From Zymoseptoria tritici IPO323 (taxonomy: Eukaryota > Ascomycota > Dothideomycetes > Mycosphaerellales > Mycosphaerellaceae), in the NCBI RefSeq assembly GCF_000219625.1, contig NC_018205.1:248001-312000 (forward strand): a DNA stretch of 64,000 bases, given 5' to 3'. Below, in pieces: positions 1 through 11,612 of this stretch. How positions within the stretch are numbered: the first letter of the stretch is position 1; every line of letters begins with the position of its first letter. The notes beneath the pieces are model-generated. The model was not told where the DNA came from and searched no databases. It worked only from the letters and a program-made list of their open reading frames with translations. The translations under genes were made by a program, and so were the position numbers.

Positions 1-1799
1 TAAGTGCTTCTACTTCGCCCTATTAATAGCCTATAGTACGAACAAGTGTACGACTACCGTGTTACGGCTTAATAAAAGAGAGACGTAATTAAGGTAATTC
101 TAATAACTCGGTGAATAGACAAGTTTACATATAATGCTATAGAGAGAGTCTAAGAAGGACTCGAAGATATATAGAAACAGTTACGGCCTTAGGCATCCAC
201 CTCGGAGGTAGGTGCGGAGACCGGCCGTAACATACCGTCTTCGGTACGAGTAAAGCTTCTATATACCGCGTATCTTTCTTAGTACTATATATCCGAGTCC
301 TTAAGGGGTGCGTCCGTAGATCCGAGTTTTCCTATAACTATTATATATAATATAGACGACTTATGTACTTACCGAGTATGCCCTTTCCTTCGTATAAAGG
401 AGCCGTAAAGAGTCTTATATCGTCTACTAGAAAATGTAGTAGGTAGAATCGACTACTACTAACCTAAGGCACTAAGAGGTAAGTTTATAAGTGCCTTAAG
501 GGCGCGGTATCGAGCGTAGAATTATATTAAGAAATAAGTAGTAGCTATAAAGTGCATTAAGTACTACCGACGACCGGTAATGTTATTATTAGATCCTTAA
601 AAAAAGGAAGAATCCGACTACTATACATCGCTAAGACCTAAAACTACGCTATACCGTAAACTATATTTAGTACTATTTGCCCTACAACACTACGAATAGA
701 GAACGTTTGTACTAAATATAAAGATCCGGTAATCTAGTTCCCTCTCGTAGCGCTCTATACTCTTATAAGAGCTACGAGGGTTATAGAGTAGCTCTAATAG
801 TAGTTTATACTATATCGGGGCGAGGCGCCGTATTAAAGCGTATACTTCTATAAAGGCGTAGGGCTATATATACTAATATATCTCGTCGTCCTCGCTATCC
901 GACTACTCTAAATATCTCTATTACTACTAGCTAGACCGGACTATTCTAATTAACTACCCTCTATTTACCCTAAAGCTATATCCGTCTACTCCGAAGTAAT
1001 ACCTACTACTATAGATATTACCCTCTAAGTACTAGAGCTAGCTTCCGGTAGTATATTCTTATCCTCTTTACTACCGTCCTCTATATACGGCTAGATATAT
1101 ATACTATAACTACCCTTACTAGCTCCTTATATATACTACCCTAAAGGAGTAGACTCCCTACCTTTAGCCTAGCTTAAGGGCTTAAGGCTACTAAACCTTC
1201 TAAGTATAGGAATATATTTTATTAATATATTAAGCTCCTTCTTAATTACGCCCTTTCTCTAGAGCCTTTTAAACCGCCGACCTACGACTCGAATCCTCTC
1301 TTCGATTAATAATAACTATACCTTCGTAGCCTTCCGGCTATTCTTTATAATCTAAGACTCGACAAACTTAGGTACTAATAAGTAGTAGTTATATAACCGA
1401 CAGAGAACGTTATTACGCTTACTATCGTCCCTAAGCTTCCGCCGCCGACGGGTAGTAAAGGACTAGAGGGTTTTATTAGGGTCCGGTATTTCGCTCTTAG
1501 GGGATAATAATTAGAATAAGGCCGCTAAGGAAGATAGACTTAAAGTCTCGTTAGAAGATATAGGAGTTATATTAAAGATAGAGCGGAAGTTAGAGTTAGT
1601 ATATATAGTAAGCTTACTACTAGGGTAAGGCGTACTAGGTCGACTAGACGTATTTAGTATAGTTTTTAGTCGGTTTTAGGAGTAAAAAGTATATAAATAT
1701 ATAGAAACCGGTCTATAGAAGGGCTAGAGGGGATTATACTATAGGATATTTAATACCGGAGGAAGTAGAACGAGTCTTATATTTCCTTACCTAAAAGAT
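1..1799. repeat. RIP-degraded repeat, family unknown
   Basis: This TpA-rich tract is poor in CpA/TpG and has no usable reading frame. That composition is what RIP leaves in old repeats. I looked at both strands with Gln/Trp-to-stop changes discounted. The minus strand has one long frame broken mostly by TAG and TAA, but I recognise no transposase, reverse transcriptase or integrase motif in it. It is probably an old mobile element that continues beyond the left edge of the window. The retroelement on its right inserted into it, because the target duplication lies within this DNA. Confidence 0.55.
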
Positions 1800-1813
1800 A
1801 ACGATATCCTTAT

Positions 1814-2632
1814 TGTTTGTTTGTTTGTTTGTTTTGTTTGTTTGTTCCATTTACGTCCTTTCGGAGTCCAAGACTATGTAGGACGGCCTTGCGCGCAAGG
1901 CAGTAGATCTATTTACAATCAAATTCTTTCGGTATTCTTTAACCTTAGGGGAAACCCCCGTGCCTAAGGTAGAATCTGCAAAGCAGAATCTACCGAAGGA
2001 CTTCAAAAGCAGCGCAAAACAAAGGAAATCCAACGAGTGTCGTGCAGCCGGGGCTGCAGAATTTTCGCGCCAAGCTTTTTGCAGAATTTTCAGCGGATCC
2101 TTCCGCTTCGCACGCACGCTGCAAATTCGAATGCAAAAGCAGTGCAAAATGCCGTGCAAAAGCAGTGCAAAATGCTGTGCAAAAGCAGTGCAAAATGCCG
2201 TACAAAAGCAGCTGTCTAACCCGCTGCCTTCTCTTGTCCTTAATACGCCTTTGTAGAACTATATGCCGCTTCTAAACGCATATAGCTACGCAGGTTGATC
2301 GTAGAGTTGTGGATTCCACCGACTGTTCCAGCTCTTTAAAGTGCTTCGGTTCGGATTTCGAGGAGGTGCGCGTATAGGGCAGAGTAGACTGCTTCTCCTT
2401 CTTCTTCTTCTTCTTCTCGTTTGTAGCGTAGAGGGCTGTTCGTTCGAATCGTGCCGTTGTTCTGTTGTAGCTTGTGTTTCGATAGGAGGCGTACCTCTAG
2501 GTCGTGTTGTTGTTGTAAGGGAAGAGGGATCGACGGCCTCTCCAATCCTTCGGAGGAAACTTAGCTCTGCAACGACGGTATCGTCGCAGGTTCGTAGCCG
2601 GCACCACGTACAGGTGTTCCTCGTCGCCGACC
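1814..2632 (-). mobile_element. SINE-like non-autonomous retroelement, copy 1
   Basis: This insertion of 819 bp is flanked by a perfect 14-bp duplication AACGATATCCTTAT (1800-1813 and 2633-2646). It lies in minus orientation, so its (CAAA)n tail appears as (GTTT)n at the left. The 3' part matches the 3' end of the LINE at 32,797-38,377. The body matches the copies at 46,754-47,622 and 32,100-38,548. It contains an 18-nt hairpin (CTGCAGCC-GG-GGCTGCAG type) and short GTGCAAAA-type repeats near 2,130-2,205. Short open frames inside it look accidental. It is much less RIP-altered than its surroundings, so it is a later arrival. Confidence 0.85.
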
Positions 2633-2646
2633 AACGATATCCTTAT

Positions 2647-3639
2647 ATAAGAGTATAGAAACTAGCTTAGACCCTCTAGGTACTTTCCTCTTCCTATTAC
2701 TCCTATTAGCTAGAATTATTATAGATCCCTTAGATATAAATAATCTTACCCTAAAAGGGAAAAGGTTTACCCCGAAGGGGTCTAGTATAGAAGCCTATCG
2801 CTAAAGGCGACAGGCTTGCCTATTACGTGCGGAGCACATTCGAGCCTAAGGCGAGAATATAAGTGCCTAGAGCGGTTCTAATCCACATGAGATAGTGCGG
2901 GCTCGTGGTTATGTGTTTCTTCCCCATGTACGCGTGTGTGCGTATTTTCTAGTACGACCGCAGTTGAAAACGTGACCTGGTCGGGCAGGATGCATTCAAA
3001 ACGTTAATGGGAGCGGAAGATTTCAGCGATCGGAACGCCAGTGGAAATGAGTGACGAGAGAGAGCGACATCTACCGGGCTGCGAAACGGAGACGGGTTGT
3101 GTCAGTCTTTGTTCTGTTTACCCGGGTCGATGCGACGTCGGGTATTCCGGCCAAAGATTCGTCAGACCGTCGGGGGAGTCGAAATTTTACTACTACAGCA
3201 AGGCTTTCTGCCTTCCGCCCCGGGATCTGGTGCATTCGGGGAAAGGAGGGCCAAGATATGGGAGATCGGAGGAGATGGGAGATTTGCTGGCGCGGCCAGT
3301 GGCGGCGGGCATGTCTTGTTGCTGCTTATTATTGGTGTGTGGCTACGAACGGTCTCACATGGAAAAAGGACCTTTTATTTCCGAGTCGTCGCAGATGTGG
3401 GAGATGGTGGCGGCGAGCAAGACTTACGATTCCGACATTGCTAAGAAAGGGAGGCTGAGACGGGAGGAAGGGGAAAATTGGGAGACAACCAAACCTCCTC
3501 GCTGTACGCCTACTCACCTCTCTCGCTGTTTCCCTCAAAGACTACCACGTGGACATTGATTTTCCTCGCGTCCGCCTTTCGTCAGGCTGCCAACGTCCAC
3601 CAAAACAAGGCGCAAGACCCAACAGAAGAGGCGCAAACG
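2647..3639. other. Edge of RIP tract and region upstream of the coiled-coil gene
   Basis: Bases 2647 to about 2880 are the right part of the RIP-altered repeat; after that base composition becomes ordinary. Several overlapping frames of 100-170 codons run through 3041-3559, but they lack a recognisable motif and overlap one another, so I treat them as chance. The region probably holds the promoter and 5' leader of the next gene. Confidence 0.4.
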
Positions 3640-4992
3640 ATGCCAACCGACACCTCAACCCCAACGCTCACCCCAGCCCAACTGGAAGAACACCTCCACC
3701 TCCGAATCCAACGCCTGGAGGTAGAAGCCACCAGCTACCACGACATCCTCTGCGAGCGCGACGCCTCAATCCAAAGCCTGCAAGACCAGCTCCAACGCGT
3801 CCGGGACGAGAATGCCACGCTCCGCACCCGGAACGCGACGTTGTCGCGCGACATGCACGGGTTGTTGTCGTCGTCGTCGTCGTCATCGCAGGGATCGGCG
3901 GGCGAGGGTTCATCGCCGCTGCTAGCGCGACCGGACGCGGATGGTTCGTCGCGGAAATTGGCCGTGGCGGAGGAGATTATTTCCGAGTCGCAGCAGAAGT
4001 ATGACGAGCTGCGGGCGAAATACGACGTCGCTTGCGAGGAGAGGCGACAGTCGAGAGAGCAGGCTTTGAAAATGCAACAGGAGATTCGAGACTTGAGGGA
4101 GCAGGTTTCCGCGATCCATAAGGAGAGAGATGCGCTGCGGACGAGTTATGACCTCGCCTCGGAGGGAAATGCGAGGCTGAAGGAGCACTTTCCCAAGTGT
4201 TCGGAGCGGAGCGAAGAGCAGGAAAAGGCTCTGTGGAAGTTGCGTGATGCGCTTGGAAAGAAGGAGAAGGAGATTGTGAAGCTGCAGTATGCGGTCGACC
4301 AACAGAAGGCGACACTTGGAACGAAGGAGAAGGAGATTGTGAAGCTGCAGGATGTGGTCGACCAACAGAAGGCGACACTTGGAACGAAGGGGAAGGAGAT
4401 TGTGAAGCTGCAGGATGTAGCCGACCAACAGAAGACGACGCTTCGAACGAAGGGGAAGGAGATTGTGAAGCTGCAGGATGTGGCCGACCAACAGAAGACG
4501 ACACTTGGAACGAAGGAGAATGAGATTGTGAAGCTGCAGGATGTGGTCGATCAACAGAAGGCGACACTTGGAACGAAGGAGAATGAGATTGTGAAGCTGC
4601 AGGATGTGGTCGATCAACAGAAGGCGACACTTGGAACGAAGGGGAAGGAGATTGTGAAGCTGCAGGATGTGGCCGACCAACAGAAGGCGAGGCTTGAGAA
4701 GCAGATCCAAAAGCTTGCTATCGCAGGCGATGAGCTAGGCAGAGCCAACTCCACGCTGCTTCAAAGGTGTGATATGTTGTCAGCCGACAATGCAAACCAT
4801 GCTAAGATTGAGCATGCATTTGCTCGGGTCCAGGCGGAGCGGAAGCAGGAGTCGGAAATGGCCAAGAGCAATATCTCAAACTTGAGCAGTGAACGGGATG
4901 CACTGACGAGGCAGCTGAGGAGTGCCCGTCACGCCCTAGTCGAGTTAGAGAATCTAGCACAGCAGTTGGAGCAGGGCAAGCGGCGGAATTGA
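3640..4992 (+). CDS. Coiled-coil protein with 21-residue heptad repeats
   Basis: This single-exon gene of about 450 residues uses the ATG at 3640. The frame stays open upstream to 3478, but that part (MGDNQTSSLYAYS...) is not coiled-coil-like and is probably leader. The N-terminus is Pro/Thr-rich, then come helical segments rich in Glu, Arg, Leu and Gln, a poly-Ser stretch at about residues 80-85, and a long coiled coil to the C-terminus. Residues from about 208 contain seven near-identical copies of a 21-residue unit (core KEIVKLQDVVDQQKATL). Twenty-one residues are exactly three heptads, so the repeats lengthen one rod without breaking register. No catalytic motif, signal peptide or membrane segment is seen. 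Function is unknown; a structural or scaffold role is inferred. Confidence 0.7.
   Translation: MPTDTSTPTLTPAQLEEHLHLRIQRLEVEATSYHDILCERDASIQSLQDQLQRVRDENATLRTRNATLSRDMHGLLSSSSSSSQGSAGEGSSPLLARPDADGSSRKLAVAEEIISESQQKYDELRAKYDVACEERRQSREQALKMQQEIRDLREQVSAIHKERDALRTSYDLASEGNARLKEHFPKCSERSEEQEKALWKLRDALGKKEKEIVKLQYAVDQQKATLGTKEKEIVKLQDVVDQQKATLGTKGKEIVKLQDVADQQKTTLRTKGKEIVKLQDVADQQKTTLGTKENEIVKLQDVVDQQKATLGTKENEIVKLQDVVDQQKATLGTKGKEIVKLQDVADQQKARLEKQIQKLAIAGDELGRANSTLLQRCDMLSADNANHAKIEHAFARVQAERKQESEMAKSNISNLSSERDALTRQLRSARHALVELENLAQQLEQGKRRN
4261..4701 (+). repeat. Seven 63-bp in-frame tandem repeats
   Basis: Units start at 4261, 4324, 4387, 4450, 4513, 4576 and 4639, each 63 bp with few differences. 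They code for the 21-residue heptad units of the surrounding gene. Near-identity at DNA level points to recent expansion, so copy number is likely to vary between strains. Confidence 0.9.
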
Positions 4993-5059
4993 TGTGTGTT
5001 GCTTGGAAGAGTGGAGTGCAACGATATTCTCTTGACAGACGGTCGAATGACAGGAGCTT

Positions 5060-6015
5060 TCGAAAATGCGTCCCTTGATGCAAGTCGCATAGTGGTGTTG
5101 TGTTGGGAAGTGAGACCGAAGTCGATGACAGCGTGCAAGTGACGATCCGGGTGGAGCGCCTGCTACAATGCCACAGACCTCTGACACGTCGATGCCAGCG
5201 ATTGGTACCGACGATGTGTTGCCCTGTGTAGGGAGTCTCACTGGATACCAGACGAGTGGTGGTTTGAAGGCGAAGTGAATAGCCGACTCAGGGTGGTCAT
5301 GGAGGTCCTGAAGGAAGTCAGCGACCTCCGAGGCGGCATGGTTAACAATTCTCCATCCATGTGTCGCATCCATCGAATCGTCCTTGCTGTTGCATGCCTT
5401 GGCCTCTTTCAGTCCAACATCCAGTATCTCCTCGACGGTCTGATTGCCCTGGCAATAGGTTGTTTGGTGAGCGGTGGAGCAGTAAGTAATTGAAGATGTT
5501 GTCAACCCTCATGGACGAAGGACGCTCCAGGCGTCATGCACCTGTGGCGGCGATTAGTGCGAGGGAGGGTAATCCTCGAGACTCTGCTGGGATGGCTAAG
5601 GGAGCTTCTGTTATGGTAGCTGGCTCAACGGCAACGACTGGAGCTGGAGCTTGAGCCGGAGGGCCTAGGAAGTCAACGTGCTCGAGGCCACAAGTGTACA
5701 ATCCACCAGTGTGATGCAGAAAAAGCGGATCTGCAGCGTGATCGGTCGAAACGGTGGAGGAGGAAGTGAGGATTGGACGTGACGATCCCCGGAACGGCGA
5801 TGCGGGCAGCAAAGTGGATGAGGTCAGTCGTAATCGTCGTGATGCCGGCTGGCGCTCGCTTCAAGCCGGCACCCATGTGCTCGAATGCGGCCTGAATGCT
5901 CGCGAGGATGATGCACAAGCGCGTCAAGCTCGCTGCGAGTGCCAGTTGATGCTAGCGAGGGGATCGCAGGTGGTTTATGCCGATGACTATGGTGGTAAGC
6001 GTGGTGACCGCGATC
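5060..6015 (-). pseudogene. Possible degraded minus-strand gene
   Basis: Several minus-strand frames here look partly protein-like but do not form one clean gene. From an ATG at about 6013 a hydrophobic helical start (MLAMSLSIAVTTLTTIVIGI) runs through one TAG into a further helical stretch to about 5,680. Another frame (about 5,460-5,130) holds WRIVNHAASEVADFLQDL and AGIDVSEVCGIVAGA. I could not join them with good splice signals. It may be a decayed gene or a multi-exon gene I failed to model, and no family is recognised. Confidence 0.25.
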
Positions 6016-6726
6016 GAGAGCGACATAGCTAGCATAGTGTCGGTGCTGGTTAGCGGAGCAGGGCACTTGAAAGGCTCCGGCATGTGCGCTTGGCAGAACC
6101 TCTGGATGAGGCTCGAACATATGGTTGCGTCATATTAGGGATTCATATATGAGAGCCTGATATGACGCCGTTCTGTGAAATATGACGAGGGCACTAATGA
6201 GATGAAAATTCATTGATGACATCCCCGCGGCGAAGACGGGCGATGGCAGCTGTATAGCCCCACTTTCCCGGATTTAGCCCCAAGTTTAGACCCTTACTAG
6301 CGTAAATCTAGCGTTTAAACGCGCTGAAACGACGATATCGCGGCGAACGCGTCTATTCCTTAGATTAAAACAGTAGTTGTAGTGTCGTGAGATGAAGTGA
6401 AGTGCGGTGAGGTAAGGTTGAAGTTGAGCTTGGACGTCCCACGATACCGGAAGGCACTGACGGACGGTGGGGTTGGAAGGAAGACGGCCGTGTGAATGTC
6501 AAAGTAGAGGGAGGCGAAGAATGAACGCAGGAGGAGTGTGGTAAGAGGTTACGGTGATGAACAGAGTCCATATCATATATTCTATTTCATCATCGTCGTG
6601 CCGTTCCCAGTGCTGCCGTCGTAATCCTTTGTCAATCCCTCAATCATCATGCAAATCATCAATCGTCACTCGCTCGTAATGAATCCTCAATCATCATCAA
6701 TCATCAAACGTAGATCTGCCAATCTT
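6016..6726. other. Intergenic, no gene seen
   Basis: No convincing coding frame was seen on either strand. Bases 6240-6360 look like mildly RIP-altered repeat debris. The stretch 6,580-6,720 is rich in ATCATCAAT-type short repeats. It lies at the 3' end of the minus-strand gene that follows. Confidence 0.4.
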
Positions 6727-8330
6727 TCAATTCTCGTGAGCCCTCTGCTCGTCTCCACCTCTTACCGCAATCTCATCTTCGCCACTGTCCTCGATCATGA
6801 ATTCATCCCAGAGTGCCTGTTCGTCAATGTTGTCCAAATCGGCGTCTGCAGGAGGCTCCCCGTTCTTCGTAATGTGACGCTGCTGGGTGCACAAGTCGGA
6901 GGGAGAGGTGAGAAAGTTGTCGTGCATGGCAGCGTCGAGCACATCGTTTGCCAGCTGGAGGGGTTCCACAATTTCTTCGCCCATAGTCCCGCTGGCGAAT
7001 ACGCTTCCTGCGGCTCGAAATCGACCATCAGTCTCTCGAGAGGTGGGCGGGTGAGACTGACAGTCAATGTTGTTCAAGTCGACTTGATCTGGAGAGCATA
7101 CAATACAGGAACATGCAGAACGATAGCCGTGCTCGGAGAGACAACATCCACCGGAAGCATACAAATGCGCTAGGTCGCCGCCGGTGGAAGAAGTCTCGTC
7201 CCTGGGCTCTTCGTAGATCCGGGATACCTCGGACGAGTCAATGTGGTCAGGGCTGGATTTGATTTCCTTGTTCAGACGCGGTGAATCGAGAGCTGTCGCA
7301 CAAATGTTGGGAGGTTCCGTATCGAAGCCGCGATCCATCGTGTCAAAGCCGGGATTGGAATCGAAGCCGGGATTGGAATCGAAGCCGGAGTTGAAACTGA
7401 ACTGTGTGTTGGAATCGAAGCCGGAGTTGAAGCTGAACTGTGTGTTGGAATCGAAGTCTGATGTGCCAAAGTGTGGCATCGCGGGCCATCGTCCAAATAT
7501 AGAAGCGTTGCGAATGTTGAGGTTCACAATCATCGTCTGTTCGGGTAGAGACAGGGGTGGGGGAGCTGGGAGCACCGAAAGCGCAGCGTAGACTTCCTCT
7601 GTCGAGAAATCCTTGACCGAGCGGGCGGCCTCATCGGACTACGAAATGTTAGTGATGACATAGTATTGTAGCAGACGAGCGAAAAAGGACTTACGCAGGA
7701 CCTCACAGCTGCGATCATCGGCAATGCCACCATGTGGAAGAACGTTTCATCAGAACCGCGCGGGAGGCCATCAATCCCCTCCATCATTCTGCGCTGGTGA
7801 CTGGCGCAAGCTACTTGTGATTTCAAGTCCTTGATTGCGCTGAACTCGGCCCAGCTCACCCCGTCCAGAGCCCCGAGGCCGCTTATCACCTCCCAGGCAA
7901 CACGCCCAAGTGCCATCTCGGCCATCCCATGTCGAGACACCGAGCCACAACTGCATGGGCGGTAGGGAAACTTGACGGTAGTACTGCCACACGAGGAGAG
8001 ATCGAAGCCCATGTTAGAACTGAGTGCTTTCGAGAAGTCCATCACTACTTGTAGCGAGTTCGATGGAGGCACCGTTGCGGGCCAAGAGTAAGCGGGAGCC
8101 TGGAAGACGTAATCCATTGGAGAAAAGGAATTTTGGACAGGCGGTGCCTTCAGATGTGAGCTCGTTAATCCAGCGACGTTTTCTGAAAGAGGTAGCTGGT
8201 TCGCCATCGCGTCAGAACGAGGAGAGGATGGAGGTACAGAAAGAAGCAATGCTGCTAGAGCGGCGGCGACAGGAACATATGTGTGTTGCCAGATTCTTTC
8301 ACTGCCTCTGCGCAACTGCGCAACCTGCAT
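6727..8330 (-). CDS. Unknown protein with FDSN repeats, two exons
   Basis: Two exons join cleanly: 8330-7695 and 7638-6727. The intron is 56 bp, with donor GTAAGT, branch CTAAC and acceptor TAG. Splicing reads ...AVRSC-SDEAARSVKDF... and gives about 515 residues. The middle is helical (WEVISGLGALDGVSWAEFSAIKDL). After the intron comes a low-complexity part with two FDSNTQFSFNSG units followed by two FDSNPG units. The C-terminus is acidic and contains a Cys-rich stretch (CSCIVCSPDQ). The start at 8330 is the first ATG in frame, and the hydrophobic stretch VAAALAALLLSV just after it could instead mean translation starts at a later Met. I do not recognise the family; a regulatory role would be a guess. 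Confidence 0.55.
7340..7462 (-). repeat. In-frame FDSN coding repeats
   Basis: A 36-bp unit coding FDSNTQFSFNSG occurs twice in tandem, followed by two 18-bp units coding FDSNPG. All are in frame within the second exon of the surrounding gene. They are low-complexity and probably length-variable. Confidence 0.8.
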
Positions 8331-9097
8331 ATATCAGCGTGGTGGTGTGGATACTAATCCAGCCATTCCGGCCGCAGTGTCTCCTGCCGTGAACTTGGAC
8401 CAATTAATGTTGTGCTGGCACTCCCGATGTGAGACATGCTACTCGCACCGTTCCCATAAAAAGCACACCTAGTGCTGGATACTTCGACTTCCTGTCGTGG
8501 ATGCGATGCATGTGAGTCGTCGAGCACATCACGTCAACTTGGCCCTTCGTTCGGGATTGTCGACAGAGGCCACCACCTCGACGAAGATGGACAGCATAAC
8601 AGCACATCTTGATGGCATGCGCGGAAGATGTTGATGGCATGCGCGGGTAGCTACTTGTCGACCCCGGGCGGGTTCATTGTTCTCGCCTTTGGTGCACAGC
8701 CCTTCCCAGCACGCAACGGACCGTCCTTGCGGCAAGCAACAGGAGGGGTAGTAGCAGAGAGTACTTGTTAAGGCAGTGGGTAGTTGTAGAGAGGAGACTT
8801 TGTTCGAAATACTGTGGAATGAAGCCTCTTGTACGGAGGATCGCGAGTGATGGGGAAACGTGCGGCCGGTTTCGACCGCTTTCTGCGCCCGTTTCGACCG
8901 CGATTTTCCTATAGTAATGCTGCGAGACGCAGAACGCACGGGCGCGAGCGGTAGGCACCCGCAACTTCGAGTCCCACCTCTTTCTCCACCGAATCTTGAC
9001 CCCCCAACCTATGCCATCCTCTCACGGCGGCAACGCAGGCTATATAGCACCACATCGCGCACAGCCATGGCTCCAGCGTCTCGTGCAAGCGTTCGTG
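8331..9097. other. Intergenic, no gene seen
   Basis: Frames on both strands here (up to about 136 codons) are Arg/Ser/His-rich, overlap each other and show no motif or splice structure. I see no supported gene. The right part is the upstream region of the DUF3435 gene. Confidence 0.4.
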
Positions 9098-11462
9098 ATG
9101 GCTCCCCGGCCGCGCCGCCCGCCGAAAAGGCCAAGGAAAGAGACCGCTTACGCGACAGCGTTTCTTGAAGATGCGTCGATCACACCGCAGATCCACCTCG
9201 CCCGTAGCACAAGAAAAGCCGCGTTATCGGCGTGGAGATCATGGGTCAGGTAACAAAGTGGATATCGCTCATTTGATCAGACACAACCCACTCACAGATC
9301 ATAGATTCTGCGAAGCTCCTGGGATCCAGCTTTCGTCGCGCCCCGAAGCCCTACCCAAAGTAAGCGTGCAGGACCTTCGCAAGTTCCTGCACTGGCACCT
9401 TAACCACTCGGAGATCACGAAGCTCGGCACTCTCTATGTCTTCGCCCGACAGTTCAGACAGGCGTACAAGATCCAGACCGGACAGGTGTTGGACACGAAA
9501 CTGATTTCGGAGATGAGACACGTGCGCCTCCCTTGATAGTATGTTCGCACGAGCTGACTGTTGACAGTATATCGAGAACACACTACGAACTGAGTTCGAT
9601 CTGCAGGAAGATCGATCCGACAAGCCCGTACTCAACGTCGATGACCTTCTGGCGACCTTGCATGTCCACTGGGTTCGGTGTCAGGAGTGGTACGCAGCTG
9701 AGCGTCAACGGGTACAGCTCTCTCTGATACTCTTGCTTATCGTGTATACCTCTGCGCGGCCTTCGGCGGTCGTAGACTGCGAGGGCAAAATGCTTCCTGC
9801 TGATCTCGACGAGGATGAGCAAAACTTCCCGGGACAGTTTACCTCTTTCGAGACCGCTGGGGACTGCTTGAAGTATAAGGATATACAGATATTCAAGGTC
9901 AAGGGACAGTCTCAAGACGACCACGTCTTGCTCATGATTGTTACCCTTAGGCTTATGAAAGGCCAGCGCAACAAGTCTCTTGCGTAGGTGTGTTCCCCCC
10001 AATAAGTTTCTATGCTGACGACATTCCATAGGCCGAAATACGTTTTCCACGAGCGGGATGACAATCTCGCCTTCTGTCCGATCCTGCACGTCCTCGCTCT
10101 TGCATTTGCAGACAAGGCATTCAGTAGTCCGTGGCTACAGGAACCAAAGGACATCTATACGTTCCATGTTGATGGCGATCGAGGCCTTCAGGGACTGCCT
10201 CTCGAGTGGAAGCGTGACATGCTCGATATGCCGGTTTTGCGCCGGTCTACAGATAGCCGGGCCGCCCTGAAATACCATGAGGCTCGCGACGCCAACGTAA
10301 GGCTGGGCAAAGCAGTGGGCTACAAGGACCCTTTCCAGTTCTACCAGGGTCGACGGGGCGCTGGCGAGGCCCTGAACGGTAAGACCGGCGCTCGACGAAC
10401 AGAATTTTCGACCTCGTCGCTAACATCGCTGTAGCTCGCACCACGGTAGCGGTCCGCAACCGGGCTATGGGACACAGTCGAGCAGAGATATACGACAAGT
10501 ATTACACCAACCAGACTGTCGCTGCCGACACTCAATCCGCGTTTCTCGGAACGCCATCGCAGGACTGGATGGTCAGTCTTGCTTCCCATCTCGGTCTTAC
10601 GCGTGACCCAAGCGCACAGAAACTAGTTCCAGACCCAACATCACAAGAGGTGGACAGTCAGCGCGAAGTGTCTCAGTTGATACAACAGACACAGGAATTA
10701 CGCTTGCAAATCGTCCAAAGGTACGGGAGTTTGAAGCGTGCTCTTCAAACTCCTATCCTAGACGCGTACAAATCGAGCCAAGCGCAACTTCGAGGCGCGC
10801 GACTCCGAGCATCGAAGGAGCTAAAAAAACAACGATGGAAGGAGCACTTCGACACAATTGGTAAGACGGAGATCGCTCGACAGCGAACGGGCCAACCGCT
10901 ACCTTCATCGCAGAATCCGGAAGTGCAATATGAGTTCGAGGAGCGAGCCTTACTCTCCGAGCTCCTTTGCCGAAACGATGACGTGAGCAAGCTTGAAACA
11001 GGCGACGTGGTCCATCGACGCCTCCAAGCGTTGACCGCTATGGTGGCTTTGTGTCATCGTCGTCAAGGCCCTCGCCAGCGACGGCGTCGCTCCGCCAGTC
11101 CCGTACCAAGTGAGCCTTATGCCGATACGATCAACCTCGATTGTCTCCAAGGAAACCAGTGTCCTTGGTGTCTTCACGATGAGACTCTATCAAAAGGCAA
11201 ACGGCAGTTTGCATACTCGCAGATCAGCAAGTTGCGGGACCACATCCAGAAGAAGCACTTCCCACAGCAAATCGACGGGATAGAGCCGACGTGTCTTCTC
11301 TCTCAACAAGTGGACCAATACTGTTGCCCCTTCACTCACTGTGGACAGAACCATCACAGCGAAGACCATCTGAAAAATCACTTAGCTAGCAGTCATGATT
11401 TCTTCTGTGCCCCGGCATTGTATGACTCTAGAAATGATGACTCCTGGTCAGGGATCATTTGA
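9098..11462 (+). CDS. DUF3435-family protein (tyrosine-recombinase-like) with C2H2 fingers
   Basis: Three introns are clear: 9522-9567, 9984-10031 and 10379-10434. The spliced protein has DUF3435 landmarks: WYAAERQRVQLSLILLLIVY, then TSARPSAVV (matching the box I Arg of tyrosine recombinases), VFHERDDNLAFCPILHVLAL, and near the end of the domain VRNRAMGHSRAEIYDKYY (a GH...Y pair like the recombinase His and Tyr). The C-terminus has two zinc-finger-like segments, CPWC...HIQKKH and CPFTHC...HLKNHLASSH. DUF3435 includes the 'captain' recombinases that move Starship giant transposons, but also many relatives of unknown role. The 5' end is unresolved: the frame beginning at 9098 (MAPRPRRPPKRP) must shift near 9250-9300, and the obvious intron 9250-9297 would leave a stop. 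A missed exon or a 5' frameshift is possible. Confidence 0.75.
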
Positions 11463-11612
11463 AGTATGGGACTAGCAACCTCTTAGAAGCTAATGAAACC
11501 GTGAGCTATTGCTATAAAATTCTGCTTTCTACTTGTCGCGATGGACGATATGTAGCCGGCACGGTGTATACAGTGCTGGACATGAATCGAGACATTGCTT
11601 AGAAGAAGCAAA

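Noticed and set aside
2590..2632. tRNA-derived head of the SINE (B-box-like GGTTCGTAGCC)
   Set aside because: The box-like string is in the wrong orientation relative to the (CAAA)n tail and no A box at proper spacing was found.
1851..2658. Small genes inside the SINE-like copy
   Set aside because: Frames are overlapping, low-complexity, and recur in all SINE copies with indels that break them.
3041..3559. Separate gene upstream of the coiled-coil gene
   Set aside because: Three overlapping frames of similar length, no motif, no splice support.
3922..4710. 262-codon minus-strand ORF over the coiled-coil gene
   Set aside because: It is the antisense shadow of the 63-bp repeats (repeated LLLVDHILQLHNL) and has no independent support.
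8404..8964. Minus-strand genes between 8.4 and 9.0 kb
   Set aside because: Two overlapping Arg/Ser-rich frames with no motif, no homologous feel and no splice structure.
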